From: Actinotalea solisilvae
GTDB taxonomy: Bacteria > Actinomycetota > Actinomycetes > Actinomycetales > Cellulomonadaceae
DNA length: 64,000 nucleotides
Direction: 5' to 3'
NCBI RefSeq assembly: GCF_016464425.1
Contig: NZ_JADDKQ010000003.1
Location: forward strand, 248,001 to 312,000
Made by a program: the position numbers and the translations under genes. The notes beneath the pieces were generated by a model. That model saw nothing but the letters and a program-made list of their open reading frames with translations, was not told where the DNA came from and made no database searches. This document shows positions 1-8,884 of the stretch, piece by piece (position 1 is the first letter of the stretch; every line of letters starts with the position of its first letter).

Positions 1-1
1 C

Positions 2-793
2 GGCACGCGCGCGCGGATCTGGCTGGTCGACGCCTTCGCGACGCGCCGCTTCACCGGGAACCCGGCCGCGGTGGTGCTGCTCGAGGAGTTCGCCGACGAC
101 GCGCTGCTCCAGGCCGTCGCGGCGGAGAACAACCTCGCCGAGACGGCGTTCCTCGTCCCGGGCGAGGACGGACGCCACCGGCTGCGCTGGTTCACGCCGG
201 TGGTCGAGGTGCCGCTGTGCGGGCACGCGACGCTCGCGTCGGGCGCCGTCGTGCTCGAGCGGCTCGAGCCGGGACGCGACGAGGTCGTGTTCGAGACCGC
301 GAGCGGCCCGCTCACCGTGGCGCGCGACGGCGACGGGTACCGGATGGACCTCCCCGCGCGGACCGTGACCCCCGTCCCGACGCCGCCCGCGCTCACCGCG
401 GCGCTCGGCGTCGCCCCGGTGGAGACCGCCGTCGACGGCGGCAACTACCTCGCCCTCCTCGCGACCGCGGACGACGTCCGGTCGCTCGTCCCCGACCTCG
501 CCGCGATCGCGCGGCTCGACCGGACCGGCGTCGTCGTCACCGCGGCCGGCGACGGGCCGTACGACCTGGTGAGCCGCTACTTCGCGCCGGCCAAGGGCGT
601 CCCGGAGGACCCGGTGACCGGAGGTGCGCACTGCGCGCTCGTGCCGTTCTGGGCGGCACGCACCGGCCGGGCCGAGCTCCTCGCACACCAGGCGTCGCGG
701 CGCGGGGGCGAGCTGCGCTGCCGCCTCGTCGGCGACCGCGTCCACCTGCACGGCGCGTGCGTCTTCTACCTCGAGGGCGAGATCCAGCTCTGA
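2..793 (+). CDS. PhzF-family isomerase/epimerase, 5' end cut by window
   Basis: This is a PhzF-like protein of the diaminopimelate-epimerase fold. The frame is open from base 2 and already reads DAFATRRFTGNPAAVV, the N-terminal family signature, so only a few residues are missing. ENNLAETAF carries the Glu that is catalytic in PhzF. EDPVTGGAHCALVPFW is the conserved C-terminal motif. About 264 residues are visible, close to the usual 260-300. In phenazine producers PhzF isomerises trans-2,3-dihydro-3-hydroxyanthranilate, but most homologues have no known substrate and no phenazine genes are nearby. The family is sure; the substrate is not. Confidence 0.9.
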   Translation, partial: GTRARIWLVDAFATRRFTGNPAAVVLLEEFADDALLQAVAAENNLAETAFLVPGEDGRHRLRWFTPVVEVPLCGHATLASGAVVLERLEPGRDEVVFETASGPLTVARDGDGYRMDLPARTVTPVPTPPALTAALGVAPVETAVDGGNYLALLATADDVRSLVPDLAAIARLDRTGVVVTAAGDGPYDLVSRYFAPAKGVPEDPVTGGAHCALVPFWAARTGRAELLAHQASRRGGELRCRLVGDRVHLHGACVFYLEGEIQL

Positions 794-805
794 TCGGTTC
801 TATTG

Positions 806-821
806 GCCCGCCGCCGCGGGC
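806..821. terminator. short GC hairpin after the PhzF-like gene
   Basis: GCCCGC-cgcc-GCGGGC, a 6-bp perfect stem, starts 13 bases after the stop codon. There is no T-run, so it is only a possible terminator. Confidence 0.35.
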
Positions 822-848
822 TCGGAGTGCTGGGGCGCCGCCCGCCAT

Positions 849-943
849 AGACGTGCGGCGCATGTGACGCGTGGGGCTGGTGCGACTCGTGCGAGCCCAC
901 CCACAGTCTCGTGAACCCCACCAGCACCATGCGCCGCACGTCT
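849..943 (-). repeat. palindromic intergenic repeat, copy 1
   Basis: Perfect 16-bp arms (849-864 and 928-943, AGACGTGCGGCGCATG and its complement) enclose about 63 bases that partly pair again inside. A second related element lies at 54916-55024. On the minus strand the two share the outer arm core and an inner block of the form CACCRGCCCCRYGCGTCAC. No gene fits here, and codon-like readings of the element are probably accidental. It looks like a dispersed REP- or MITE-like hairpin element. Confidence 0.75.
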
Positions 944-1049
944 GCTTCGACGAACGTCGTCCGGCCGGGCACTGGGCTCGCACGCGTCGGACCGCGCCCT
1001 GCGTGAATGGCGGAGCGCCGTCGCGTGAGGTCGGGGAGAATGGTCCGTC

Positions 1050-4000
1050 GTGAGCGAGGAGCCCCAGAGGTCGGCCGCGGACCGGTCCCGGTCCGGGCAG
1101 CGCCGACCCCGCGGGCGGCGCGGTCCGCGCCAGCCCGGCGCTGACGGCGCCCGCACCGACCGGCCCCGGGAAGGGACCGGCCCCCGGGCCGTGCACGACG
1201 CCGGCCGCGAGGCCGCCCGCCGCGCCCGCCGCGCCGAGGTGCGCCAGGGCGTCGTCGTGCCGCCGATCACCTACCCCGAGCAGCTGCCGGTCTCCGCGCG
1301 CCGCGAGGACATCGCGGCCGCGATCCGTGACCACCAGGTGGTGATCGTCGCGGGCGAGACCGGCTCGGGGAAGACGACGCAGCTGCCCAAGATCGCGCTC
1401 GAGCTCGGCCGCGGGCGTGCGGGTCAGATCGGCCACACGCAGCCCCGTCGGATCGCCGCGCGCTCGGTCGCCGAGCGCATCAGCGAGGAGATCACCGGCG
1501 GCTCGGGCGCGCTCGGGTCGATCGTCGGGTACCAGGTCCGCTTCACCGACCAGTCGTCGGAGGAGACGCTGGTCAAGGTCATGACCGACGGCATCCTGCT
1601 CGCGCAGATCCAGCGCGACCCGCAGCTGCTCGCCTACGACACCCTCATCATCGACGAGGCGCACGAGCGCTCGCTCAACATCGACTTCATCCTCGGCTAC
1701 CTCACGCGCCTGCTGCCGAGGCGCCCCGACCTCAAGGTCGTCATCACGTCGGCGACCATCGACTCGGCGCGGTTCGCGCGCCACTTCGCCGGCCCGCCGA
1801 CGCCCGAGCACCCCGACGGTGTCCCCGCGCCCGTGGTCGAGGTGAGCGGTCGCACCTACCCGGTCGAGGTCCGGTACCGCCCCCTGCGCCCCGACGACGA
1901 CGTCGCGCCCGGGGAGGACGACGACCTCGACCTGCCCGACGCCCCGCTCCGGCGCGCGCCCGGGCGCCGCTCCGACGTCGAGGAGCGCGACCTCATGACG
2001 GCGATCTGCGAGGCGGTCGACGAGCTGTGCGCCGAGGGGCCGGGCGACATCCTCGTGTTCCTCTCGGGCGAGCGCGAGATCCGCGACGCCGAGGACGCGC
2101 TGAGCAGCCACCTCGGCCCGCGCGCGCTGGGGAACGGTCCGGCGGTCCCCGGCTCGGTCGAGCTCCTCCCCCTCTACAGCCGCCTCTCCGCGGCCGAGCA
2201 GCACCGCGTGTTCGAGCCGCACCAGCACCGCCGCGTCGTGCTCTCGACCAACGTCGCCGAGACGTCGCTCACCGTGCCGGGCGTGCGCTACGTCGTCGAC
2301 CCTGGGACCGCGCGCATCTCGCGGTTCTCCAAGGCGACCAAGGTCCAGCGCCTGCCCATCGAGCCCATCTCCCGGGCGAGCGCCAACCAGCGCTCCGGGC
2401 GCTGCGGCCGCGTGGCCGACGGCATCGCGATCCGGCTCTACTCCGAGACCGACTTCGCGTCGCGGCCCGAGTTCACCGAGCCCGAGATCCTGCGGACGTC
2501 GCTCGCGTCGGTGATCCTCCAGATGGTCGCCGTGGGCGTCGCGTCCACGCCCGACGACGTCACGCAGTTCCCGTTCGTCGAGCCCCCGGACGTGCGCGCG
2601 GTGCGCGACGGCGTCCAGCTCCTCACCGAGCTCGGCGCGCTCACCCCTGCGGCCGAGGGCACGCGCCTCACGGAGACCGGGCGCGCGCTCGCGCTGCTGC
2701 CCATGGACCCGCGGCTCGCGCGCATGATCGTCGAGGGCGGCCGACGCGACGTCGCGCGCGAGGTCATGGTGGTCGCCGCCGCGCTGTCCATCCAGGACCC
2801 GCGCGAGCGCCCGGTCGAGCAGCGGCCCCAGGCCGACGCGCTGCACGCGCGCTTCGCCGACCCGACGTCGGACTTCCTCACGTACCTCAACCTGTGGACC
2901 TACCTGCGCGAGCAGCAGCGCGAGCTGTCGGGCAGCGCCTTCCGCCGGCTGTGCCGCGCCGAGCACCTCAACTACCTGCGCGTGCGCGAGTGGCAGGACG
3001 TCGTCGCGCAGCTGCGCGAGATGGCCAAGCCGCTGGGCATCGTCGTCCGGCCGCCCGTGAAGCCCGCCCCGCTGCCCGGGCGCGCCGCCACGACGTCGCA
3101 GCAGGCGAAGGTGGACGCGTCGCTGCGCGAGCGGCGGACCGGTGAGGCGCAGGCCGAAGGCCCTGCCGCGGAGACGGCGGAGTCCCTGCGTCTCGCGTGG
3201 GACGGCGACCGCATCCACCAGGCGCTGCTCGCGGGCCTGCTCTCGCAGGTCGGCATGCAGGAGGTCACCGAGGTCCGCGCGAACGCGCCCGTCAAGGGCC
3301 GCGAGGGCCGGGCGCAGCGGCGGCCGCAGGCGCGCAACGAGTACCTCGGCGCGCGCGGCGCGCGGTTCGCGATCTTCCCGGGCTCACCGCTGTCCCGGAA
3401 GCCCCCCGCGTGGATCATGGCCGGCGAGCTCGTCGAGACGTCCCGGCTGTGGGCGCGCGACGTCGCGCGCGTCCAGCCCGAGTGGGCCGAGGAGCTCGCG
3501 CCGCACCTGGTCAAGCGCACGTACTCCGAGCCCGCCTGGTCCACCAAGCAGGGCGCGGCCATGGCGACCGAGCGCGTGCTGCTCTACGGCGTGCCGATCG
3601 TCGCCGGGCGCCGCGTCCTCTACGCGAAGGTCGACCCCGATCACGCGCGCGAGCTCTTCCTGCGGCACGCGCTCGTCGAGGGCGAGTGGACCACGCACCA
3701 CGAGTTCTTCCACGCCAACCGGCGCCTGCTCGCCGAGGCCGAGCAGGTCGAGCACCGCTCGCGCCGCCGCGGGATCGTCGTCGACGACGACGCCCTGTTC
3801 GCCTTCTACGACGAGCGCGTCCCGGCCGACGTCGTCTCGGCGCGCCACTTCGACCAGTGGTGGAAGGGCGCGCGACGGCGCGACCCCGACCTGCTGACGT
3901 TCTCCATGAGCATGCTCGTCGGCGACGCCGAGGTCGACGAGGGGCAGTTCCCGTCGGTGTGGCCGCAGGCCGACCTGCGCCTGCCGCTGACCTACCAGTT

Positions 4001-5534
4001 CGAGCCGGGGACGGAGGCCGACGGCGTGACGGTGCACGTGCCCGTCCAGGTGCTGCCGCGCGTCCGGCCCGAGGGCTTCGACTGGCTCGTCCCCGGCCTG
4101 CACGAGGAGCTCGTCGTCGCGCTCGTGCGCGCGCTGCCCAAGCCCGTGCGCGTCCAGCTCGTCCCCGCGCCCGACGTCGCGCGGTCCGTCGTCGCGTGGC
4201 TGCGCACGACGCAGCCGTCGTGGGAGGACACCGTGCGCGCGGCCGACGCGGCGCCGTCGTTCACGCAGGTGCTGGGCCGCGCGGTGCGCGAGCTGCGCGG
4301 GGTCGACGTGCCCGACGACGCCTGGGACACGTCGCGCCTGCCCGCGCACCTGCGCATGCGCTTCCGGGTCGTCGAGCAGCGCGGGCGGTCCGCCGTCGTG
4401 CTCGAGGAGGGCTCGGACCTCCTCGCGCTCCAGCGCCGCCTCGCCGCGCGCTCGGAGGACGCCGTCCGCAGCGCTGTCCGCGACGCCGTCCGCCAGGCCG
4501 TCCGCGAGTCCGGTGCGGCCCCCGCCGCGGACGTCGCCACGACGTCGGGTCCGGGCGCGACCGACGCCCGGCACGCGCCGTCGTCCGCAGGGCCGCGCCC
4601 CGCCCCCGGCGCTGGGCTCGAGCGCACCGCTCTCACCACCTGGCCGGACGGCCTGCCCGAGGGGCGGCTCCCCGACGTCGTCAGTACGACGGCGGCCGGC
4701 GTGACCGTCCACGGATACCCCGCCCTCGTCGCGGGCGAGCGCGGGCGGGGCGGACGCCGGCCGGTGGACCTGCGGGTCCTCGCGACGGCGGCCGACCAGG
4801 CGCTCCGGCACCCCGCGGGCGTGCGGGAGCTGCTGCTCGGCGAGCTCGCGCTCGCGACGGGCCGCGTGACGAGCCGGTGGACCACGGCCGAGTCGCTCAC
4901 GCTCGCGGCGAGCCCGTACCCGACGACGGAGGCGCTCGTCGTCGACCTCCAGCGCGCGGCCGTCGACGCGCTCGCCGACGGGGCACCGGGCGCGGCGTCG
5001 GGCACCGCGGGGGTCCGCGACGCCGAGGCCTACGCCGCGCTGCGCGCGCACCTGTGCGACCGGCTCGAGGACCGCACGTACGCGGCCGCGCGCGACCTCG
5101 TCGCCGTCCTGGGCGCGGCCCGCGAGCTCGACGCCGAGCTCCGCGCCGCCACGAGCCTCGCGCTGCTGTCGACGGTCACGGACGTGCGCGCCCAGCTCGA
5201 CGCGCTCGTGCACGACGGGCTCGCGAGCGCGGCGGGCGCCGCGCGGCTGCCCCACCTCGTGCGGTACCTGCGCGCGGCGCGCCACCGCCTCGGCAAGGCG
5301 GCCGCGGACCCCGGCCGGGACCAGGCGCTCGCGTGGCAGGTCGCCGAGGTGCAGGACGCGTACGAGGACGCGCTCCGTGCCCTGCGCGCCGGATCGCCGG
5401 ACGCCGCCCGCGCCGCGCGGCTCGAGGAGGTGCGGTGGCTCGTCGAGGAGCTCCGGGTCAGCCTCTTCGCGCAGCAGCTGGGCACCGCCCAGCCCGTCTC
5501 GGCGAAGCGGATCCGGACGGTCCTCGCGGGCTGA
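1050..5534 (+). CDS. hrpA: ATP-dependent RNA helicase HrpA
   Basis: DEAH-box RNA helicase of 1494 residues, expected to unwind RNA using ATP in the cytoplasm. Walker A GETGSGKTT lies near residue 101, the DEAH box (IIDEAHERS) near 200, the SAT motif (ITSATID) about 30 residues later and motif VI (QRSGRCGR) near 447. The helicase-associated domain and a long DUF3418-type C-terminal half follow, with Ala-rich low-complexity stretches around 480-530 residues from the end. The length matches HrpA (about 1300-1500) and not the shorter HrpB. The first 60 residues are basic and Pro/Arg-rich. The GTG start is preceded by GAGAAT and 8 bases, so the mRNA may be leaderless. Confidence 0.96.
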   Translation: MSEEPQRSAADRSRSGQRRPRGRRGPRQPGADGARTDRPREGTGPRAVHDAGREAARRARRAEVRQGVVVPPITYPEQLPVSARREDIAAAIRDHQVVIVAGETGSGKTTQLPKIALELGRGRAGQIGHTQPRRIAARSVAERISEEITGGSGALGSIVGYQVRFTDQSSEETLVKVMTDGILLAQIQRDPQLLAYDTLIIDEAHERSLNIDFILGYLTRLLPRRPDLKVVITSATIDSARFARHFAGPPTPEHPDGVPAPVVEVSGRTYPVEVRYRPLRPDDDVAPGEDDDLDLPDAPLRRAPGRRSDVEERDLMTAICEAVDELCAEGPGDILVFLSGEREIRDAEDALSSHLGPRALGNGPAVPGSVELLPLYSRLSAAEQHRVFEPHQHRRVVLSTNVAETSLTVPGVRYVVDPGTARISRFSKATKVQRLPIEPISRASANQRSGRCGRVADGIAIRLYSETDFASRPEFTEPEILRTSLASVILQMVAVGVASTPDDVTQFPFVEPPDVRAVRDGVQLLTELGALTPAAEGTRLTETGRALALLPMDPRLARMIVEGGRRDVAREVMVVAAALSIQDPRERPVEQRPQADALHARFADPTSDFLTYLNLWTYLREQQRELSGSAFRRLCRAEHLNYLRVREWQDVVAQLREMAKPLGIVVRPPVKPAPLPGRAATTSQQAKVDASLRERRTGEAQAEGPAAETAESLRLAWDGDRIHQALLAGLLSQVGMQEVTEVRANAPVKGREGRAQRRPQARNEYLGARGARFAIFPGSPLSRKPPAWIMAGELVETSRLWARDVARVQPEWAEELAPHLVKRTYSEPAWSTKQGAAMATERVLLYGVPIVAGRRVLYAKVDPDHARELFLRHALVEGEWTTHHEFFHANRRLLAEAEQVEHRSRRRGIVVDDDALFAFYDERVPADVVSARHFDQWWKGARRRDPDLLTFSMSMLVGDAEVDEGQFPSVWPQADLRLPLTYQFEPGTEADGVTVHVPVQVLPRVRPEGFDWLVPGLHEELVVALVRALPKPVRVQLVPAPDVARSVVAWLRTTQPSWEDTVRAADAAPSFTQVLGRAVRELRGVDVPDDAWDTSRLPAHLRMRFRVVEQRGRSAVVLEEGSDLLALQRRLAARSEDAVRSAVRDAVRQAVRESGAAPAADVATTSGPGATDARHAPSSAGPRPAPGAGLERTALTTWPDGLPEGRLPDVVSTTAAGVTVHGYPALVAGERGRGGRRPVDLRVLATAADQALRHPAGVRELLLGELALATGRVTSRWTTAESLTLAASPYPTTEALVVDLQRAAVDALADGAPGAASGTAGVRDAEAYAALRAHLCDRLEDRTYAAARDLVAVLGAARELDAELRAATSLALLSTVTDVRAQLDALVHDGLASAAGAARLPHLVRYLRAARHRLGKAAADPGRDQALAWQVAEVQDAYEDALRALRAGSPDAARAARLEEVRWLVEELRVSLFAQQLGTAQPVSAKRIRTVLAG

Positions 5535-5646
5535 CCGCGGCTGCGGGCCGCGCTCGGGGCGCGGTCGGGGCGACGACGACGCCCGCCGCGGGAATCACCC
5601 GTGGTCTCACCCACTGCCGCACTCCCCCACGGACCGCCCAGGGCCC

Positions 5647-5659
5647 TACATTGACCCCC
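5647..5659 (+). promoter_or_regulatory. -10 box for a leaderless start
   Basis: TACATT followed by 7 bases and then ATG, with no ribosome binding site. This geometry puts the transcript start on or next to the start codon. The same layout recurs before several genes in this window. Confidence 0.55.
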
Positions 5660-5851
5660 ATGACGGACATCGACAGCGAGGTCACGCTCGCCCGAACCGC
5701 CCTGAGCGGCCCGGCGGCCGCTGCCGACCCCGAGCTGCTCGGCGCCGTGCGCAGCGGGCTCCTGTCCGTGCCGACCGAGCACGTCGAGCTGCGCGTCGCG
5801 CCCCCGGCCGACCCGGCGGGGCTCGCCGTCCGCCGCCGCGAGGCCGTCTGA
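5660..5851 (+). CDS. small hypothetical protein, 63 aa
   Basis: Encodes 63 residues starting MTDIDSEVTLARTALSG. It has no membrane segment, Cys pair or recognisable motif; the middle is Ala/Leu-rich and probably helical, and the C-terminus is basic (RRREAV). I do not recognise the family. Reasons to believe it is real: strong G/C at third positions, a well-placed -10 box 7 bases before the ATG, and a perfect hairpin terminator shortly after the stop. It stands alone between hrpA and the convergent ABC exporter genes. Confidence 0.6.
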   Translation: MTDIDSEVTLARTALSGPAAAADPELLGAVRSGLLSVPTEHVELRVAPPADPAGLAVRRREAV

Positions 5852-5878
5852 CCGCGGGCGCACGGCCCCACGCACGAC

Positions 5879-5910
5879 GACGGCCCGGGTCCCGCAGGAC
5901 CCGGGCCGTC
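5879..5910. terminator. bidirectional hairpin terminator
   Basis: A perfect 14-bp stem (GACGGCCCGGGTCC and complement) closes on a CGCA loop. It sits between the small plus-strand gene and the end of the minus-strand exporter operon, so it can serve both. Confidence 0.75.
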
Positions 5911-5929
5911 GCCGTGTCCGCCGCCGGGC

Positions 5930-6745
5930 TCAGCGTCGGGCGGAGCGCCGGAAGAGCACGACCGCGGCCGCACGCGCCACGACGAGGATCCCCACGCACC
6001 AGGCGAGCGCGACCCACGGGTCCGCGCCGGGCCAGCCGAGCAGCCACGCCCGCACGGTGTCGGTGACCGGCGTCACGGGCTGGTGCTCGGCGACCGCCTG
6101 GAGCACGGCCGGCATCGTGTCCGTCGGGACGAACGCGCTCGACAGGTACGGCAGGAACTGCAGCGTCATCGCGTACCCGCTCGCGGCCTCCGGGCTCGAC
6201 GCGACGAGGCCGAGGCACACCGCGACCCAGGTGAACGCGAGGACGTACAGCACGATCAGTCCCGCGACCCGCAGCCAGTCGCCCGGCCCCGCGGCCGCGC
6301 GGAAGCCGACGAGGTGCGCGAGGCCGACGACGAGCGTCGTCGCGAGGAGGTTGCGCGCGACGCCCGCGACCACGTGCCCCGTGAGGACGGCGGCCGGGTG
6401 CACCGGCGTCGTGCGCAGCCGCTCGACGAGGCCCTCGGTCATGTCCGCCGCGACCGTGACGGCCGTGCCGGCGGCACCGAAGCCCGCGCACAGCAGGACG
6501 ATGCCGGGCACGACGTAGTCGACGTACGCCGACCCCGTCTCGATCGCGCCGCCGAAGACGTATACGAAGAGCAGCAGCAGGATCACCGGCAGGGCGACGG
6601 ACAGGAACAGTGCGTCCGGCTCGCGCAGCGTGCGGCGCAGGCTGCGGCGCACCATCGCCGCGGTGTCGTGGACCGTCCAGCCGAGGCGCGGGCGCCAGGG
6701 CGCGGGCGCGGGAGCCGCGGTCGGAGGTGCGGCGAGCGTGGTCAT
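5930..6745 (-). CDS. ABC-2 type exporter permease, DrrB-like
   Basis: Membrane subunit of a drug/daunorubicin-type ABC exporter, 271 residues. A cytoplasmic N-terminus of about 45 residues contains the typical segment ending RRTLREPDALFLSV, followed by about six hydrophobic helices. This matches ABC2_membrane proteins in size and layout. Its ATG overlaps the stop codon of the ATPase gene by 4 bases, so the two are translationally coupled. The neighbouring divergent TetR gene suggests control by an exported compound. The substrate cannot be read from the sequence. Confidence 0.9.
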   Translation of the reverse strand: MTTLAAPPTAAPAPAPWRPRLGWTVHDTAAMVRRSLRRTLREPDALFLSVALPVILLLLFVYVFGGAIETGSAYVDYVVPGIVLLCAGFGAAGTAVTVAADMTEGLVERLRTTPVHPAAVLTGHVVAGVARNLLATTLVVGLAHLVGFRAAAGPGDWLRVAGLIVLYVLAFTWVAVCLGLVASSPEAASGYAMTLQFLPYLSSAFVPTDTMPAVLQAVAEHQPVTPVTDTVRAWLLGWPGADPWVALAWCVGILVVARAAAVVLFRRSARR

Positions 6746-7638
6746 GACGCCTCCTGGAGGGTGCGGTCGGCGGGCGCGGGCGCCCCGGTGAGCGTGAGGA
6801 AGACGTCGTCGAGCGTCGGGGCGCGGACCTCCCAGTGCTCGACCGCGAGCAGGCGCTCCTCGACGTCGGCCAGGATGCGCCGCACGTCCGCGACGGAGCC
6901 GTCCGTGCGCACCCGCTCCCGGCCGCCGTCCGCGAGCGTCAGCTCGACGTGCGCCTCGCCCACCTGGCGCTTGAGCGCGGCGGCGGTGCCCTCGGCGATG
7001 ACGCGCCCGTGGTCGAGCACCGCGACGCGGTCGGCGAGCTGGTCCGCCTCGTCGAGGTACTGCGTGGTGAGCAGCACGGTCGTCCCGTCGGCGACGACGT
7101 CACGGATGACCTGCCACAGGTCGTTGCGGCTGCGGGGGTCGAGGCCCGTCGTCGGCTCGTCGAGGACCATGAGCGCGGGCCGTCCGAGGAGGCCCGCGGC
7201 GAGGTCGAGACGACGGCGCATGCCGCCCGAGTACGTCCGCACGAGCCTGTCCCGGGCGTCGACGAGGTCGAAGAGCTCGAGCAGCTCGGCGCAGCGGCGG
7301 CGCGCCGCGCGGGGGTCGAGGTGCGCGACGCGGCCCATGAGCCGCAGGTTCTCCGCGCCCGTGAGCAGGGGGTCGAGCGCGGCGTACTGGCCGGTGAGGC
7401 CGATGCGGTGGCGGACGGCGGCCGCGTCGCGCGTGACGTCCAGCCCGTCGACGCGCACCGTCCCGGCGTCGGGACGGAGCAGCGTCGCGAGGACGTGGAC
7501 CGTCGTGGTCTTGCCGGCGCCGTTGGGCCCGAGCAGCGCGACCACCGAGCCCCGCTGGACCTGCAGGTCCATCCCGGCCAGCACCCGCGTCGGGCCGTAG
7601 GCCTTCTCGAGCCCGGCGATGTCGACCATCGTCGTCAT
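6742..7638 (-). CDS. ABC exporter ATPase, DrrA-like
   Basis: ATP-binding subunit paired with the permease that follows it, 298 residues. It carries Walker A GPNGAGKTTT near residues 36-45, the signature YSGGMRRRLDLA, and Walker B LMVLDEPTTGLD. The C-terminal extension of about 80 residues is typical of DrrA-type ATPases. The start used has AGGAGCCTCC just upstream; a second in-frame ATG lies three codons later. The promoter region is shared with the divergent tetR gene and contains the 17-bp palindrome described separately, so repression by TetR is likely. Confidence 0.93.
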   Translation of the reverse strand: MTTMVDIAGLEKAYGPTRVLAGMDLQVQRGSVVALLGPNGAGKTTTVHVLATLLRPDAGTVRVDGLDVTRDAAAVRHRIGLTGQYAALDPLLTGAENLRLMGRVAHLDPRAARRRCAELLELFDLVDARDRLVRTYSGGMRRRLDLAAGLLGRPALMVLDEPTTGLDPRSRNDLWQVIRDVVADGTTVLLTTQYLDEADQLADRVAVLDHGRVIAEGTAAALKRQVGEAHVELTLADGGRERVRTDGSVADVRRILADVEERLLAVEHWEVRAPTLDDVFLTLTGAPAPADRTLQEAS

Positions 7639-7650
7639 GGAGGCTCCTTC

Positions 7651-7693
7651 TGTGTATGGGGTACGCGATTAGTTGGTGTGTATGTTGTACACA
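7651..7693. promoter_or_regulatory. TetR operator: perfect palindrome plus degenerate copy
   Basis: TGTGTATGTTGTACACA at 7677-7693 is a perfect 6-5-6 palindrome. TGTGTATGGGGTACGCG at 7651-7667 repeats its left half and part of its right half 26 bp away. Both lie in the 85-bp gap between the exporter ATPase gene and tetR, where a TetR repressor would control itself and the exporter. The AT-rich stretch also holds plausible -10 boxes in both directions. Confidence 0.75.
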
Positions 7694-7723
7694 GATGCGC
7701 GGACGGGCGTCAAGGGAGGTCGG

Positions 7724-8884
7724 GTGAGCGGCACCGGGGACGGCGCGGCGGACGCGGGGCACGCGGAGGCGGCCGCGGCGCGCCGCGAGGCCGAGCTCCG
7801 GCGCGCCGACGAGGACAAGGCGGCACGAGCCGCGGCCAAGGAGGCGCAGCGGGCCGAGCGCGACGCCGCACGCGAGCAGCAGCGCCGCCAGGCCGAGCTC
7901 GAGCGCGCCGTGCGCGACGCGGAGCGGGAGGCGACCCGGGCGCAGCGCGAGGCCCGCCAGATCCTCCACGCGCGCGCGACCGCGGAGCAGGCCGGGCTCA
8001 CGGCCGCACCGCCCGCCGCGGACGCCCCGCTGCCGCCCGAGCTCGCCCTCCTGTGGCCCCGGCCCGCCGCGCCGCGCCGCGGACCGCGGCCGGGTCTCGA
8101 CCTCGACGCGATCGCGGCCGCGGGCGTCGCGCTCGCGGACGAGGAGGGGCTCGCCGCGGTCTCGATGGCGCGCGTCGCCGAGTCCCTCGGGGTGACGACG
8201 ATGGCCCTCTACCGCTACGTGCCGGGCAAGGACGACCTGCTCGCGCTCATGTACGACCTCGCGCTCGGCCCCGTGCCCGCGGGCCCGGCGCCACCGACCC
8301 CGCTGCGCGACCGGCTCGAGCAGTGGTGCCGGGACCAGCTGAGGACGCTGCACGTGCACCCCTGGCTCGCCGAGGTGCCCACGAGCCCGCGCCTCGGCCC
8401 GAACCAGCTGCGGTGGCTCGAGCGCGGGCTCGACGCGCTCGCCGACACCCCGCTGGACCCCGGCACGCGCACGGCGGTGGTCGGGGCCCTCTCGCTGCAC
8501 GTCCTCAGCGAGGGGCGGATCATCGCGGAGATGAGCCGGCAGCGGAGGCGCGCCGCGGCCCTCGCCGCCGGCCGGGACGCCGACGGCCCCGAGGTCGCGC
8601 ACCCCGCCCTGCTCGACTATGCCGGGCTGCTGCGGCGGCTCACGACGCCCGAGAGCCACCCCGCGATCGCCGCCTCGCTCGCCGCCGGCGGCTTCGACGA
8701 CCCGCGCCCCGACGACGACGACGGCGCCCCTGTGGACGGCGCGTCGCCTGGGGACGACGCCGACCTCGGGTCAGGGCTCGGCTTCATGCTGGACGGCATC
8801 GAGGCGCTCGTCCTCCGCGCGCAGCAGGCGCACGGCCCGACGGCGCGGGACCGCGGCCCGGCCGCGACGGAGGAGGACGCATGA
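7724..8884 (+). CDS. TetR-family repressor with long coiled-coil N-terminus
   Basis: TetR-type regulator of 386 residues, well above the usual 190-230. The HTH lies around residues 120-170, with a recognition region VTTMALYRYVPGKDDLL, and is followed by a TetR_C ligand domain. The first 100 or so residues are Ala/Arg/Glu-rich heptad-like sequence, probably coiled coil. The GTG at 7724 was chosen because GGGAGG lies 5 bases before it; an upstream in-frame start at 7673 would put the operator inside the gene. It is divergent from the exporter genes and overlaps the tag gene by 4 bases. Confidence 0.9.
   Translation: MSGTGDGAADAGHAEAAAARREAELRRADEDKAARAAAKEAQRAERDAAREQQRRQAELERAVRDAEREATRAQREARQILHARATAEQAGLTAAPPAADAPLPPELALLWPRPAAPRRGPRPGLDLDAIAAAGVALADEEGLAAVSMARVAESLGVTTMALYRYVPGKDDLLALMYDLALGPVPAGPAPPTPLRDRLEQWCRDQLRTLHVHPWLAEVPTSPRLGPNQLRWLERGLDALADTPLDPGTRTAVVGALSLHVLSEGRIIAEMSRQRRRAAALAAGRDADGPEVAHPALLDYAGLLRRLTTPESHPAIAASLAAGGFDDPRPDDDDGAPVDGASPGDDADLGSGLGFMLDGIEALVLRAQQAHGPTARDRGPAATEEDA

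Noticed and set aside
537-3218. Long open frames antisense to hrpA, gcvP (16539-19511) and the receptor genes (34025-38278, over 1400 codons)
   Set aside because: Stop codons are rare in any frame at this GC content. These frames have Arg/Pro/Ala-rich or Ser/Thr-rich translations with no domain, and the opposite strand holds clearly conserved proteins.
6870-6890. ATGCGCCGCACGTCC resembling the arm of the palindromic repeats
   Set aside because: It lies inside the ABC ATPase gene in a conserved reading frame and has no matching second arm.
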